DNA of 43,017 nt, taken from Acidobacteriota bacterium. GTDB lineage: Bacteria; Acidobacteriota; Terriglobia; Bryobacterales; Bryobacteraceae. The notes below the pieces were generated by a model. The model searched no databases, had not been told where the DNA came from, and saw only the letters and a list, made by a program, of their open reading frames with translations. Below, one piece after another: positions 7,003 to 16,249 of the stretch (position 1 is its first letter; each line of letters opens with the position of its first letter). A program made the position numbers and the translations under genes. The stretch is from assembly GCA_016870995.1 (NCBI GenBank), contig VFZU01000043.1:1-43017 (forward strand), given 5' to 3'.

Positions 7003-8775
7003 ATGCGATTGATTTTGGCGTTAGTGACGCTAGCGGGCCTCGCCTTGGCGCAGGCACCGAAGGCCGGCAAAGTGGAAGTTTTTCCGCTCGATCAGGTCAA
7101 GCCGGGGATGAAGGCGACGGCGTGGACCGTGTTTGAAGGCTCAGAAGTGGAGCCGGTGCCGATCGAGATCATCGGGTTGTGGAAGAACGCCTGGGGACCG
7201 AAGCAGGACATCATCCTGGCCAAGATGTTTGGCAAGGCGCTGCGGACGGGTGTGGCGGGCGGGATGTCGGGTTCGCCAGTGTACATCGACGGGAAGCTGG
7301 TGGGCGCGGTGAGTCTGCGGATCAGCGTGTTTTCGCCGGATGCAATTTGTGGAATTACGCCGATCGACCTGATGCTCGAGATCAATCAGTTTGATAGCTC
7401 GAAGCCGGCCGATGCGAAGACGCCGCAGACCGTTGCCCGGAGTGGTGCGGTGCAGGTGCCGGAGCATGTTTTGAGTGGGGCACTGATGCAGCCGATCGAG
7501 ACGCCGTTGACGTTTTCGGGATTTCACGAAGCGACGCTGCGTGAGTTTGGACCGGTGATGTCGCAGATGGGTTTGCGGCCGGTGATGGGCGGCGCGGCGG
7601 GAGCGAATTATGAGACCAAGCCGGCGAAGGATTGGAAGACGTCGCTGCAGCCGGGGCAACCGATCGTGGGCGTGCTGGTTTCTGGGGATATGAATATTTC
7701 CGGGCTTGGCACGGTGACTTACAACGATGGCTTGAAAGTGTTGGGCTTCGGCCACCCGTTCTTCAATATGGGTCCGGTGGATATGCCGATGGCGAAGGGC
7801 GACATTCTGACTGTGCTGAGTTCGAGCTTTCAGCCGAACAAGGTGGGGAATGCGACGGAGATTGTGGGTGCGTTGCGGCAGGACCGACATTCGGGGATTC
7901 AGGGCTTATTGGGCGAGCAGGCGGATACGATTCCGGTGACAGTGAAGGTGAAGAGCCCCACTGCAGAGAAGGACTTCCGCTTTAACGTATTTGTGAATCA
8001 GAAGTGGACGCCGTTTCTGATGACGATGACGATGTTCAATTCGATTTCGGGGTTGAATGAGTTCTCTGACGAAACCACGTATCGGCTGAGCGGCAAGGTG
8101 GATCTGGATGGTTTGCCGTCGCTCGATTTGAGCGGTATGGCGACGGTGAACGATAGCCCGCTGCCGCCGGCAATTGCACTGGCAACCTGGTGGGGGGACA
8201 AGTTCAACCGTCTCTATGGCAACACGCTGGTGAATCCGAAGCTGAAGGCAGTGAACGCGACGATCGATTTGATCCCGGAACGGCGCGCGGCGACAATTGA
8301 GAGCGCGTGGCTCGATAAGACTGAAGTGGACCCTGGTGAGGAAGTGAATCTGCGCGTGTTTGTGCAGCCGTACCGGGGAGAGCGCCTGAGCCGCAACGTG
8401 AAGATGGTGATCCCGAAGGGATTGAGCAAGGGCGAGCATCGCGTGGTGTTGGTTGATGCGGATACGTTGAACCGGGCGCCGAATATTGCGGGCAACGCGA
8501 ACCGGTTTCTCGAGCTGTCGCAGGCCGTGAGCCTGATCAATCAGGAGAAGGCGAACACGAAGCTGTATGCGGTGATCACGAGCCTGAAGCCGACGGTGTT
8601 TCTCGATGATAAGAGTTTGACGAGCCTGCCTGGCTCGGTGATGAATGTCTTGCAGGCGTGGCGCGCGCCGACCAAGCCGATGCTGACGCTGATGGAGTCG
8701 TATACAGAAGCGGCTTCGATTCCGTTTGATTACGTAGTGACGGGAAATTACTCGCTGCGCATTGTGGTTCGCTAA
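7003..8775 (+). CDS. SpoIVB-like peptidase S55 domain protein, secreted
   Basis: A ~590-residue exported protein with a signal peptide ending near LALAQA. GMSGSPVYIDGKLVGAV at about residues 87-103 matches the catalytic-Ser motif of S55 (SpoIVB) peptidases. GLGTVTYND…GFGHPF at about 235-253 matches the region around the catalytic His. In SpoIVB the His region comes first and the Ser motif last, so the order here is swapped, as in a circular permutation. The remaining ~330 residues are beta-rich. The start at 7003 is chosen because the signal peptide begins there (6979 is also open). The downstream propeller gene begins 16 bases after the stop, suggesting one transcript. Target unknown. Confidence 0.75.
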   Translation: MRLILALVTLAGLALAQAPKAGKVEVFPLDQVKPGMKATAWTVFEGSEVEPVPIEIIGLWKNAWGPKQDIILAKMFGKALRTGVAGGMSGSPVYIDGKLVGAVSLRISVFSPDAICGITPIDLMLEINQFDSSKPADAKTPQTVARSGAVQVPEHVLSGALMQPIETPLTFSGFHEATLREFGPVMSQMGLRPVMGGAAGANYETKPAKDWKTSLQPGQPIVGVLVSGDMNISGLGTVTYNDGLKVLGFGHPFFNMGPVDMPMAKGDILTVLSSSFQPNKVGNATEIVGALRQDRHSGIQGLLGEQADTIPVTVKVKSPTAEKDFRFNVFVNQKWTPFLMTMTMFNSISGLNEFSDETTYRLSGKVDLDGLPSLDLSGMATVNDSPLPPAIALATWWGDKFNRLYGNTLVNPKLKAVNATIDLIPERRAATIESAWLDKTEVDPGEEVNLRVFVQPYRGERLSRNVKMVIPKGLSKGEHRVVLVDADTLNRAPNIAGNANRFLELSQAVSLINQEKANTKLYAVITSLKPTVFLDDKSLTSLPGSVMNVLQAWRAPTKPMLTLMESYTEAASIPFDYVVTGNYSLRIVVR

Positions 8776-8791
8776 GGATCTGTTTTCCAAC

Positions 8792-10957
8792 ATGAACAAA
8801 ATTGCTATTGCCCTGATGGGCGTTTCATTGAGCGCCCTGGGCGTGGATACGCGTTACTGGTCGCAGGACACGCAAGGGGATTTTGAAAAGGGCACGCTAA
8901 AGAAGGTTGCCTTGCGCAGCGATGGGAGAGTGTCGCTTTCGCCGGCGATGCGGGAGCTGGCCGATGTTTCGTTGCCCTATCTTTGGGCTGCGGTGGCCGG
9001 GCCGAATGGATCGGTGTACGCAGCGGGCGGACCGTCGTCGAGCAAGAGCGCGATCTTTGAGCTGACGCGCGCAGGACAGAGCAAGAAGCTGGCCGAAGTG
9101 GATGGCATGAATGTCTTTGCGATGGCCGTAGATAAGGCCGGAAGACTGTATGTTGCTTCGTCTCCCGATGGCAAGATTTACCGGGTGAGCGCGACGGGAA
9201 GCGTCGAAACGTTTTACGACCCGAAGGCGAAGTACATCTGGGCCCTGGCGTTTTTGCCGGATGGTGATTTGCTGGCTGCGACCGGAGACAAGGGCGAGCT
9301 ACATCGCATTGCCTCGAATGGAACCGGCAAGGTTTGGATGAAGCTCGACGAGGATCATGTGCGGTCGCTCGTGGTGGATTTGAAGGGCACTGTTTATGTG
9401 GGCACGGAGCCGAGCGGATTGATTGTGAAGGCGGATGCGCAGGGCAATCCGTTTGTGGTGCACCAATCGTCGAAGCGCGAAGTGACGGCGCTGGCGGCGG
9501 CGAAGGATGGTTCGATTTACGCGGCAGTGATTGGACAGAAGACGGTCGGCGGTGCAGGTTTGACGCAGAACATGCAGCCGATGGTGGTGGTGGCTGCGCC
9601 GCCCGCCGCCGCTGGAGGCCCGCAGGCACCGAGGCCGGTTGCGCCAGCACCGCCACCCGCGCCGAGTGTGGTGCCGGGCGGCAGCGAGATCGTGAAGATT
9701 GACGCGGATGGCGCGCCGGTGCGCGTTTGGAGCCATGCGAGTGAGCTGGTGTATGCGCTCGGCTTTGATGCGAGTGGGCGTGTGCTGGCTGGCACGGGCA
9801 ACAAAGGCAATGTATATCGCGTGGACAACGAATCGCGCTACACGCTGCTTGGCGACCTGGGTTCGACGCAAGTGACTGCTTTTGCGCGGGAAGGTGGACG
9901 GTTGATTGCGGCGACGGGAAATATCGGCAAGCTGTTTGAGATTGCTGGAGGTCTTGAAGCCACGGGGAGTTTTGAGAGTGAAGTGTTTGATGGCGGCGGG
10001 TTCACGCAGTGGGGCCGGTTGCACTCGAAAGAAGTGTTGGAGGGGGGGACGATTCGTTTTGAGACGCGAAGCGGCAACCTGGATCGACCGACGCAAATGT
10101 GGAGCGCGTGGGCTGCGCTGAAGGAAGGGCGTGTGGTTTCGCCGGCAGCACGGTTCCTGCAGTGGAGAGCCGTGTTTGGCGGTGGCCAGCAGGATGGGCC
10201 GTCGCTGTCGCAAGTGGACGTGGCTTATCTGCCGAAGAATATCGCACCGCGGATTGACGTGGTTGAGGCGACGCCGCCTAACTACCGGTTTCCAGCACCT
10301 TCTTCGACGATCATTCCGGCTTTGCAGACTTTGACGCTACCGCCGATCGGCAAGGCGCAGACGACCGTGGCCGCTACTCAGAATGATGGCAGCAGCTCGC
10401 CATCGCTGAGCTATGCGCGCGGCATGATCGGGGCGCGGTGGCTGGCTACAGACGACAACAGCGATACGCTTGAGTTCGCAATCGAGATCAAGGGCGAAGC
10501 CGAGCAGACGTGGAAGCCGCTGAAGGACAAACTGAAGGATCGTTACTACAGCTATGACGCTACTGCGTTTGGCGATGGGAAGTATGTGGTGCGCGTGACG
10601 GCGACCGATGCGCCGTCGAACGCGCTGAATCAGGGCCTCTCTGTGCAGGCCGTGAGTGCGCCGTTTTTGATCGACAACACGCCGCCAGCGGTGCGTGATC
10701 TGGGGGCATCGCCTGCGGGCGGGCGCGTGAACTTGTGGTTTCGCGCGAGTGATGCGCTGAGTGTGGTGACGAAGGCGGAGATCTCGGTAAACGGTGGCGA
10801 TTGGAAGCTGGTGGACCCGACGGTGAGACTGGCGGACTCGAAAGAGCTCGAGTTTCAAATGTTATTGGACCGGCCAGCACCGGGTGAGTTGACGATCGCG
10901 GTGCGGGTGACCGATGAGTTTGACAATCAGAGTGTTGAGAAGGTGACGCTGCGCTAG
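8792..10957 (+). CDS. secreted beta-propeller (NHL/WD40-like) protein
   Basis: A ~721-residue protein with an N-terminal signal peptide (MNKIAIALMGVSLSALG). Residues ~30-390 carry repeated strands of the type GSVYAAG, GRLYVASSPDGKIYRV, GDLLAATGDKGELHRI, GTVYVGTEPSGLI and GRVLAGTGNKGNVYRV, typical of an NHL/SMP-30-like propeller. A Pro/Ala-rich linker lies near residues 265-295. The C-terminal third has beta-sandwich-like segments. The ATG at 8792 is preferred to an upstream in-frame ATG at 8762 because of the signal peptide and an AAGGAT about 12 bases upstream. It is likely co-transcribed with the S55-like peptidase. Ligand unknown. Confidence 0.75.
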   Translation: MNKIAIALMGVSLSALGVDTRYWSQDTQGDFEKGTLKKVALRSDGRVSLSPAMRELADVSLPYLWAAVAGPNGSVYAAGGPSSSKSAIFELTRAGQSKKLAEVDGMNVFAMAVDKAGRLYVASSPDGKIYRVSATGSVETFYDPKAKYIWALAFLPDGDLLAATGDKGELHRIASNGTGKVWMKLDEDHVRSLVVDLKGTVYVGTEPSGLIVKADAQGNPFVVHQSSKREVTALAAAKDGSIYAAVIGQKTVGGAGLTQNMQPMVVVAAPPAAAGGPQAPRPVAPAPPPAPSVVPGGSEIVKIDADGAPVRVWSHASELVYALGFDASGRVLAGTGNKGNVYRVDNESRYTLLGDLGSTQVTAFAREGGRLIAATGNIGKLFEIAGGLEATGSFESEVFDGGGFTQWGRLHSKEVLEGGTIRFETRSGNLDRPTQMWSAWAALKEGRVVSPAARFLQWRAVFGGGQQDGPSLSQVDVAYLPKNIAPRIDVVEATPPNYRFPAPSSTIIPALQTLTLPPIGKAQTTVAATQNDGSSSPSLSYARGMIGARWLATDDNSDTLEFAIEIKGEAEQTWKPLKDKLKDRYYSYDATAFGDGKYVVRVTATDAPSNALNQGLSVQAVSAPFLIDNTPPAVRDLGASPAGGRVNLWFRASDALSVVTKAEISVNGGDWKLVDPTVRLADSKELEFQMLLDRPAPGELTIAVRVTDEFDNQSVEKVTLR

Positions 10958-12023
10958 TGAAGCGACTGGATGGGATCGATACGCTGCGAGGCCTTTCGAT
11001 CCTGGCGGTGGTGCTTTTGCATATCGCATTGCGGATGCGCTTTGCGGGGCATTCGCTTGAAGACCAGTGGCCGCCATGGCTTTACCATTTGATGTTCTGG
11101 AATGGGAACAACGGCGTAACGGCATTCTGTCGTGTCAGGGTTCTTGATTACGCTGACTTCGATGCGGCGGTTTGGGGGCGCTGGGGAATATACAGCTGCG
11201 GCGATTTTACTGGTTGCGGTTTGCGCGGATTGGCCCCTTGTTGCTGTTGGTGCTAGCGGTGTTGAGCGCGTTGCACTGGATGGGAGCGGCTGGCTATGTG
11301 GTGCCCGAGGCGAAGGGTGGATTGGGGCGCGCGTTGGTGGCGGCGCTGACGTTTCATCTCAACTGGCTGGCGGCGCAGGTGGGCTATCTGCCAGCGAGCT
11401 GGGATGTGCTGTGGTCGCTATCGGTGGAAGAGGTTTTCTATCTCGGCTTCCCGTTGTTGTTCCTTTGGCGGCTGAAGTGGATGCTGGTGGCGTTTGTGTT
11501 GGCGGGACCGTTTGCCAGATCGATCTGGACGACGAATGAGATCTGGAGGGAGAAGTCGTATCTCGGGGGGATGGATGCGATTGCGGTGGGGTGTCTGGCG
11601 GCGATGTTGACCTCGTGGTTACTGGATCGCAAGGCGTCGGCTGGCTGGTGGGTGGAAGCGGTGGGATGGGGAGCGATTCTATTGATTGCGATTTCGCCGG
11701 GATGGGCGGCGGTGCAGTGGCTGGGGCGGACGGGCCTCGATGGGAGCGTGTTGGCTTTGGGGACGTGTGTGGTGATGGTGGCGTCTGTGGTGCGTGGGCA
11801 GCAAGGAGGGTGGTTCACAGCGCCGCTGCGATGGTTGGGCCAGAGGAGCTACGAGGTGTATCTGACCCATGAGTTTGTGGTGGTCTCGGTGACGCCCCTG
11901 TATGTGAGCGGCCCGCTTGGATTGTGGTTTGTTGGGATGGTGTTGGGTTCGGCAGTGTTGGGCGCGGTGGTGGCGCGGTATTACTCTGAGCCGCTCAATT
12001 TGAAGCTGCGGGCGATGGCTTGA
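10957..12023 (+). pseudogene. acyltransferase 3 family gene with two frameshifts
   Basis: The coding signal begins at a GTG overlapping the previous stop, with a typical start (MKRLDGIDTLRGLSILAVVLLH). It must jump frame at about 11126-11131, where GNNGVTAF should continue into a VVSGFLIT motif, and again at the G5 run 11174-11178, to reach RRFYWLRFARIGPLLLL and the rest up to 12023. Joined, it would be ~350 residues with about ten membrane helices, like OafA-type O-acyltransferases that acetylate surface sugars or lipids. The downstream frame retains SVEEVFYLGFPLLFLW and the final helices intact, so decay is recent or these are base-calling errors. The 3' end overlaps the convergent nucleotidyltransferase gene by 43 bases. 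Confidence 0.75.
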
Positions 12024-12709
12024 GCCTTGCTAAGGTCTTCGGGCCGGCCGACGTCGAGCCAGTCGCCGTCGAGCGAGAACATGCGGAGGTGGCGGCCGGA
12101 ATCGATGGATTGCGTGATGGCGGAGGTGAGTTCGTATTCACCGCGCTGGCTTAGAGGAACGCGCTCGAGTTCGTCAAAGATGGGGGAGGAGAAGACATAA
12201 ATACCGGCGCTGTTCCAGTTTGTGGTGGAAGTGCCCTGGGGCGGCTTTTCGATGATGCGGAGGACGCGGCGGGTTTCGTCGATGTAGATGGCGGCACCCT
12301 GGTAAGGATCTGGAACGTGGCGGGCGGCGAGGACGCCGTCGGTGCCAGGGAAATCATCCCGCATGCCGGCGTAGTGTTGGGGCTCGGCGAGGATGTCGCC
12401 ATAGGTGAGCAGGAAGGGATCGTTGTTGACCCACTCGCGGGCGAGCAGGGCGGCCTTGGCCGTGCCGTTGACTTCTTCCTGGCGCTTGAATGTGACGCTG
12501 ATGCCGTGGGCGGAGGCGGCGGCTTCCATCTGGTCGGCGAGGTAGCCGGTGACGAGAAAAACTTCGGTGACGCCGGCGGCGGCGATGCGATCGAAGATGT
12601 GGTGGAGCATGGGGCGGCCATTGAGAGGCAGCAGAGGTTTTGGGGTTTCGCGGGTGAGTTCGCCCATGCGAGTTCCTCGCCCAGCGGCGAGGATGACGGC
12701 TTTAGTCAT
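11981..12709 (-). CDS. sugar-phosphate nucleotidyltransferase
   Basis: A 242-residue enzyme that should transfer a nucleotide to a sugar 1-phosphate. The signature KAVILAAGRGTRMGELTRETPKPLLPL is at the very N-terminus (nucleotide-binding loop and catalytic Arg/Lys), and a metal-site region (LLTYGDIL) is near residue 100. NSAGIYVFS and GDWLDVGRPEDL in the C-terminal half match the NTP_transferase family (RmlA/GCD1/MurU-like). The start at 12707-12709 is chosen because the family begins directly at this loop; an open frame extends upstream to 12880 without family similarity. The particular sugar and nucleotide cannot be decided. It sits opposite the acyltransferase gene. Confidence 0.88.
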   Translation of the reverse strand: MTKAVILAAGRGTRMGELTRETPKPLLPLNGRPMLHHIFDRIAAAGVTEVFLVTGYLADQMEAAASAHGISVTFKRQEEVNGTAKAALLAREWVNNDPFLLTYGDILAEPQHYAGMRDDFPGTDGVLAARHVPDPYQGAAIYIDETRRVLRIIEKPPQGTSTTNWNSAGIYVFSSPIFDELERVPLSQRGEYELTSAITQSIDSGRHLRMFSLDGDWLDVGRPEDLSKAQAIARSFKLSGSE

Positions 12710-13002
12710 GGAGTTCGTCTTTTGATCATGGCACTGGATCGCCGAGAGCGGTGGCGTTGGCTCGAATTCGATCAGCGCGTGTCGGGACGGTTGCCATGTG
12801 GATCGCGTCCAGGGTGCGGAATGGCTCTCCGGGAAAGGGACGAGAAGTTGTGTTGCAATGAACATCTGCACGAATACCACATGACCGCACAGAGAATCAT
12901 ATGAGGCCAGAAATGCCTACATTTGATGATCAGAGGACGCGCCTCGGCGTTGCCATTTGGGGCCAGCCTGTCAGCCTTCTGCTTCTTGCGACACAACCCG
13001 AA
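12710..13002. other. intergenic stretch without a recognisable gene
   Basis: About 290 bases between two minus-strand genes. Short open frames exist but have no initiation signal and no familiar composition. It should contain the promoter of the nucleotidyltransferase gene, though I see no clear -35/-10 pair. Confidence 0.4.
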
Positions 13003-13584
13003 TCATTGCAGTTGCGCCGGGCGGTGGTTTGAGAAGGTGCTGACCTGGAGACCATGGATGTCTTCGACTGAGAAGCGGACTTCGACGCGGTGGGGGAGAT
13101 GAGTGCCGTCGGCGAGCTTGAGATATTCCAGCTGCATGCGGCTGGTGGGGGTGGTTGTGACTTGGCTCAAGAGGGCGTGAGATTCGGGATCAAAAGTGAA
13201 GCTGTGGGTCTTTGCGCTGGAGGTGGCCTGGAGGCGATTTGAGTCGAGAGTGATTTGATGGGTGCGATCGAGGTCAGTGAGCGCGGTGGTGGGTTGTGCG
13301 GATGGAGATTGCTGCTTGAGGTCTTCTTCGATCTGCCATTGCTCGGCGGCTGTGAGGGGCTTGCCGTCGCGGGCGATCAGCTTGCGGTAACGGTGGCCGT
13401 TGCGAATGCCGATTTCGAAGGTTTTGGTCTTGTGCGTGGAGGCGATGGGGCGGCCGTAGGGGTCGAGACGCCAGTTCTCCTGAAGCTCTTCGTAGACGTA
13501 GCCGAGACACTGTTGTTGCTGGCGTTGTTCGGCGCCGGAGACCAGATGAAGAACTTCGAGAGCGGTGAGAGCGAGCAGTAGCAT
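13003..13584 (-). CDS. small secreted protein of unknown function
   Basis: A 193-residue protein with a short hydrophobic N-terminus (MLLLALTALEVLHLVSG) that looks like a signal peptide. The mature part is rich in Gln, Thr, His and Arg. The C-terminal half has alternating patterns (…HALLSQVTTTPTSRMQLEYLKL…HLPHRVEVRFSVEDIHGLQVSTFSNH) like the beta-strands of a lipoprotein-localisation (LolA/outer-membrane lipoprotein) type fold. I do not recognise the family. It is divergent from the MFS gene across 75 bases. A TATACT on the minus strand (13600-13595) lies 10 bases from its ATG, so its leader would be very short. Confidence 0.65.
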   Translation of the reverse strand: MLLLALTALEVLHLVSGAEQRQQQQCLGYVYEELQENWRLDPYGRPIASTHKTKTFEIGIRNGHRYRKLIARDGKPLTAAEQWQIEEDLKQQSPSAQPTTALTDLDRTHQITLDSNRLQATSSAKTHSFTFDPESHALLSQVTTTPTSRMQLEYLKLADGTHLPHRVEVRFSVEDIHGLQVSTFSNHRPAQLQ

Positions 13585-13647
13585 CGGTGACTACAGTATA
13601 CGGTGAGAGAGCTTGAGTGGCTACCCTATGCCGTCAGGGTAACCCCA

Positions 13648-13653
13648 TATAAT
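13648..13653 (+). promoter_or_regulatory. -10 element for a probably leaderless MFS transcript
   Basis: A perfect TATAAT ends six bases before the A of the MFS start codon at 13660, so transcription would begin at or next to the ATG. No Shine-Dalgarno and no good -35 are seen. Confidence 0.45.
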
Positions 13654-13659
13654 TTCAAG

Positions 13660-14865
13660 ATGCCCTCGCGCTTACGCTGGTGGATTCTGACGTTGCTGTT
13701 TCTCGGCACGACGGTGAATTACCTGGATCGAATCATCCTCGGCATTCTGCTGCCGGAGATTCGCAAAGAGATCCCGATTGACGACATTTTGTACGGCAAG
13801 ATCTCGAGTGCGTTTCAGCTTTCTTACACGATCGGGTTTCTGCTGGCGGGGAAGTTTATCGATAGCGTGGGGACCCGGTTGGGGTATGCGGGAGCGATCC
13901 TGTGGTGGAGCGTGGCGGCGGCAGCCCACAGTTTTATTCGAAATCCAGTGACTTTTGGCGTGTGCCGGGCCTTGCTGGGCGTGGGAGAGGCGGGGAATTT
14001 TCCGGCGGCGATCAAGAGCGTGTCCGAGTGGTTCCCGAAGAAAGACCGTGCGTTTGCGACGGGAATCTTCAATGCCGGGACGAATATCGCGACGATGATC
14101 GGGCCGGGACTGTTTCTGTTCATGACACAGAAATACGGCTGGCGGACGTGCTTTCTGATCACGGCGTCAAGCGGCCTGGTGGTACTGCTGTTGTGGTACT
14201 TCACGAAACAGCAGCCGCCATCGCAAGATGACGATGAACCGAATGGACCAAAACTAAGTTGGGGGCAAGTGGCGCGTTACCGGGAGACGTGGGGGTTTGC
14301 GGCGGCGAAATTCTTCTCCGACCCGGTGTGGTGGTTCTATCTGTTCTGGCTGCCGCCTTACTTTTACGACGTGCGGCACTTCGATATGAAGCAGGTGTCG
14401 TGGGCGTTTCCGTTCATCTATCTGATGGCGGATGTGGGGAGCGTGGGCGGCGGTTGGGTTTCGGGCTACTTTATGCGGCTGGGCTGGCCGGTGGGCAAGG
14501 CGCGGAAGGTCTCGATGCTGATCTTTGCGGCGTGCATGCCGGTGTCGGCGACGAGCGTTCTGTTTGAGAATCCGTTTGTGGCGATCGGCCTGATTAGCCT
14601 TGCGACGGCGGCGCACCAAGGGTGGTCGGCGAGCCTGTACACGACGGTTTCGGATGTCTTCCCTAAAAGCGCCGTGGCCTCCGCGACGGGCATTGGCGCC
14701 AGTGTGGGAGGCCTCGGAGGGGTGATCTTTTCAACGCTGCTGCCCGGCTACATCGTGACGTACTTTGGATACGGCCCGATGTTCTGCATCATGGGCGGCT
14801 TTCACCTGACAGGCTTGTTTTTACTGCACAAGCTGATGGGTGATCTTAAGCCCATAACTCCTTGA
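13660..14865 (+). CDS. MFS transporter, ACS (hexuronate/anion:cation symporter) type
   Basis: A 401-residue, twelve-helix major facilitator permease. The first helix region (LRWWILTLLFLGTTVNYLDR) with the conserved NYLDR motif, and GVGEAGNFPAAIKSVSEWFP near residues 109-128, are typical of the anion:cation symporter family (ExuT/GudP/tartrate-like). Sugar acids are therefore likely substrates, taken up with protons or sodium. The start at 13660 is preferred over an in-frame start at 13603 because the family begins with this basic N-terminus and a TATAAT lies just upstream. The 3' end overlaps the convergent DUF1501 gene by 20 bases. No sugar-acid catabolic genes are adjacent, so the substrate stays open. 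Confidence 0.88.
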   Translation: MPSRLRWWILTLLFLGTTVNYLDRIILGILLPEIRKEIPIDDILYGKISSAFQLSYTIGFLLAGKFIDSVGTRLGYAGAILWWSVAAAAHSFIRNPVTFGVCRALLGVGEAGNFPAAIKSVSEWFPKKDRAFATGIFNAGTNIATMIGPGLFLFMTQKYGWRTCFLITASSGLVVLLLWYFTKQQPPSQDDDEPNGPKLSWGQVARYRETWGFAAAKFFSDPVWWFYLFWLPPYFYDVRHFDMKQVSWAFPFIYLMADVGSVGGGWVSGYFMRLGWPVGKARKVSMLIFAACMPVSATSVLFENPFVAIGLISLATAAHQGWSASLYTTVSDVFPKSAVASATGIGASVGGLGGVIFSTLLPGYIVTYFGYGPMFCIMGGFHLTGLFLLHKLMGDLKPITP

Positions 14866-16237
14866 CGGGACCATAGAGATCTTCTTGACCGAAGGGCACG
14901 TATTCGTAGCCCCGGTTGAAGGGATCGTCGTAACGGATGCTGGTGTAATTGATGCCCATGGCGGAGTAGATGGTGGCCTCGATATCTTCGGGGCGCACAT
15001 CACGCTGGCGGGACCAGCCGAAATCACTGGAATTGGAGCCGGTGGCGTTGGTGGTGCCGAGGGGGCGGCCACCCTTGATGCCTGCGCCCGCCATGAAGGC
15101 GAACTGCTGCACGAAGTGATCGCGGCCCTGAGCGGCGGAAAGCGGCCCAACGGTGCGGCCGAACTCGCCGGCCATGACGACAAGGGTGTCGTTGAAGAGG
15201 CCGTTTGACTTGAGATCAGCGAGGAGCTGGCCGACTGCGGCGTCGAGACTACGTACGCGGTTGGGCAGGACGTTGTCGGTGTAGATGTTGACATGGTCAT
15301 CCCAGCCGCCGGAGGTGATCTGGATGAAGCGGGTACCGGCGTTGGCCTTGAGAACCTTGACGGCCGTGAGGCAGGTGTCGCCCAGCGTGGAGTTTCCGAA
15401 GGGGGCACGCTCGGCCGTGGTGAACTGGAAGGCCTGTTCGACGATGGGGTTGTACATCATGCCGCGCGCAGCTTTGTAGAAGGAATCCATGTCCTGCATA
15501 GCGCGACCATTGGGAGCGTTCTTGCGGTTGTCTTCGTCGAGCTTCGTCATGAGTTCGTAGCGCTCGTTGAAGCGGGCCTGCCCGTCTGGATTCGTGACGT
15601 TGGTGAGGCCGCGCTGGCTCGCGTTCGTCTTGAAGGGAGCGTAGCTGGAGGACAGATATCCGCTGCCGACGCCCTGGGTGCTGTTGAGGGCGAGGAAGGT
15701 GGGGAGGATATCGGTGGGCTTGCGTTCCGCCTCTTTTTCAATGGCGACGATGGAGCCGATGTTGGGCGCGATGTCACCGAGAGCGGCGGCAGGGTTGCGG
15801 CCGATCTGAGTCCAGATCTGGGCGAGATTGTGAACGAGAGCCCAACTGCGCATGCTGCGGATGACGGTGAAGTCGCTCGTCATCGTGGAGAGCTTGGGCA
15901 TGATGCCGGTGGGCAGGGCGAGCCCGTTGAAGGTGTTGGGTTTGAAGACGTCGACCGGGGTGACGCCGTTGACGATCTTGAGATCGAAGGTATCGACGTG
16001 GCTGGGAGCGCCGGTGAGAAGGATGAAGATGCAGTTCTTGGCTTTGTTCAGCAAAGGCACGTTGAGCTTGTCGACGCGGACCTGAGCGTTGGCCTGATTG
16101 GCCAGCCAGGACATCGTGGCGGCCCCGCCGGCGAAGCGGAGGAAATTGCGCCGCGAACCGAAGGGACGGTCGAAGAAGTTCTTGTGGCGGTGCGGATACT
16201 TCTCGATGAATTTGAGGAATTTTTCGTTCTGTGACAT
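14846..16237 (-). CDS. DUF1501 family protein (second copy), Tat-type export
   Basis: A 463-residue DUF1501 protein with a longer N-terminus than the copy at 4172. The Tat-like signal (SRRNFLRFAGGAATMSWLA) starts near residue 28. Conserved parts include NCIFILLTGAPSHVDTFDLK, RSMRSWALVH, TSGGWDDHVNIY, VVMAGEFGRTVGPLSAAQGRDHF and the C-terminal RPEDIEATIYSAMGI. The start at 16237 has GGAGG six bases upstream. It follows the DUF1549/DUF1553 gene with a 12-base gap in the same direction, the common arrangement for these families in Planctomycetes and Acidobacteria. It is probably exported folded and works with that partner; the reaction is unknown. Confidence 0.9.
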   Translation of the reverse strand: MSQNEKFLKFIEKYPHRHKNFFDRPFGSRRNFLRFAGGAATMSWLANQANAQVRVDKLNVPLLNKAKNCIFILLTGAPSHVDTFDLKIVNGVTPVDVFKPNTFNGLALPTGIMPKLSTMTSDFTVIRSMRSWALVHNLAQIWTQIGRNPAAALGDIAPNIGSIVAIEKEAERKPTDILPTFLALNSTQGVGSGYLSSSYAPFKTNASQRGLTNVTNPDGQARFNERYELMTKLDEDNRKNAPNGRAMQDMDSFYKAARGMMYNPIVEQAFQFTTAERAPFGNSTLGDTCLTAVKVLKANAGTRFIQITSGGWDDHVNIYTDNVLPNRVRSLDAAVGQLLADLKSNGLFNDTLVVMAGEFGRTVGPLSAAQGRDHFVQQFAFMAGAGIKGGRPLGTTNATGSNSSDFGWSRQRDVRPEDIEATIYSAMGINYTSIRYDDPFNRGYEYVPFGQEDLYGPVKELWA

Positions 16238-16249
16238 GAGAGGCCTCCG

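Noticed and set aside
12710-12880. 57-residue N-terminal extension of the nucleotidyltransferase
   Set aside because: The family begins at the KAVILAAGRG loop; the upstream codons have no similarity and no ribosome site.
15293-16234. Long open frame antisense to the second DUF1501 gene, and similar ones at 485-1213, 33963-34910 and 40580-41545 (plus) and 4262-5305, 7906-8799 and 27024-27983 (minus)
   Set aside because: High GC codon bias keeps antisense frames open. Their products have skewed composition (Gly/Glu- or His/Arg-rich), no domain signatures and no ribosome sites, while the opposite strand has clear families.
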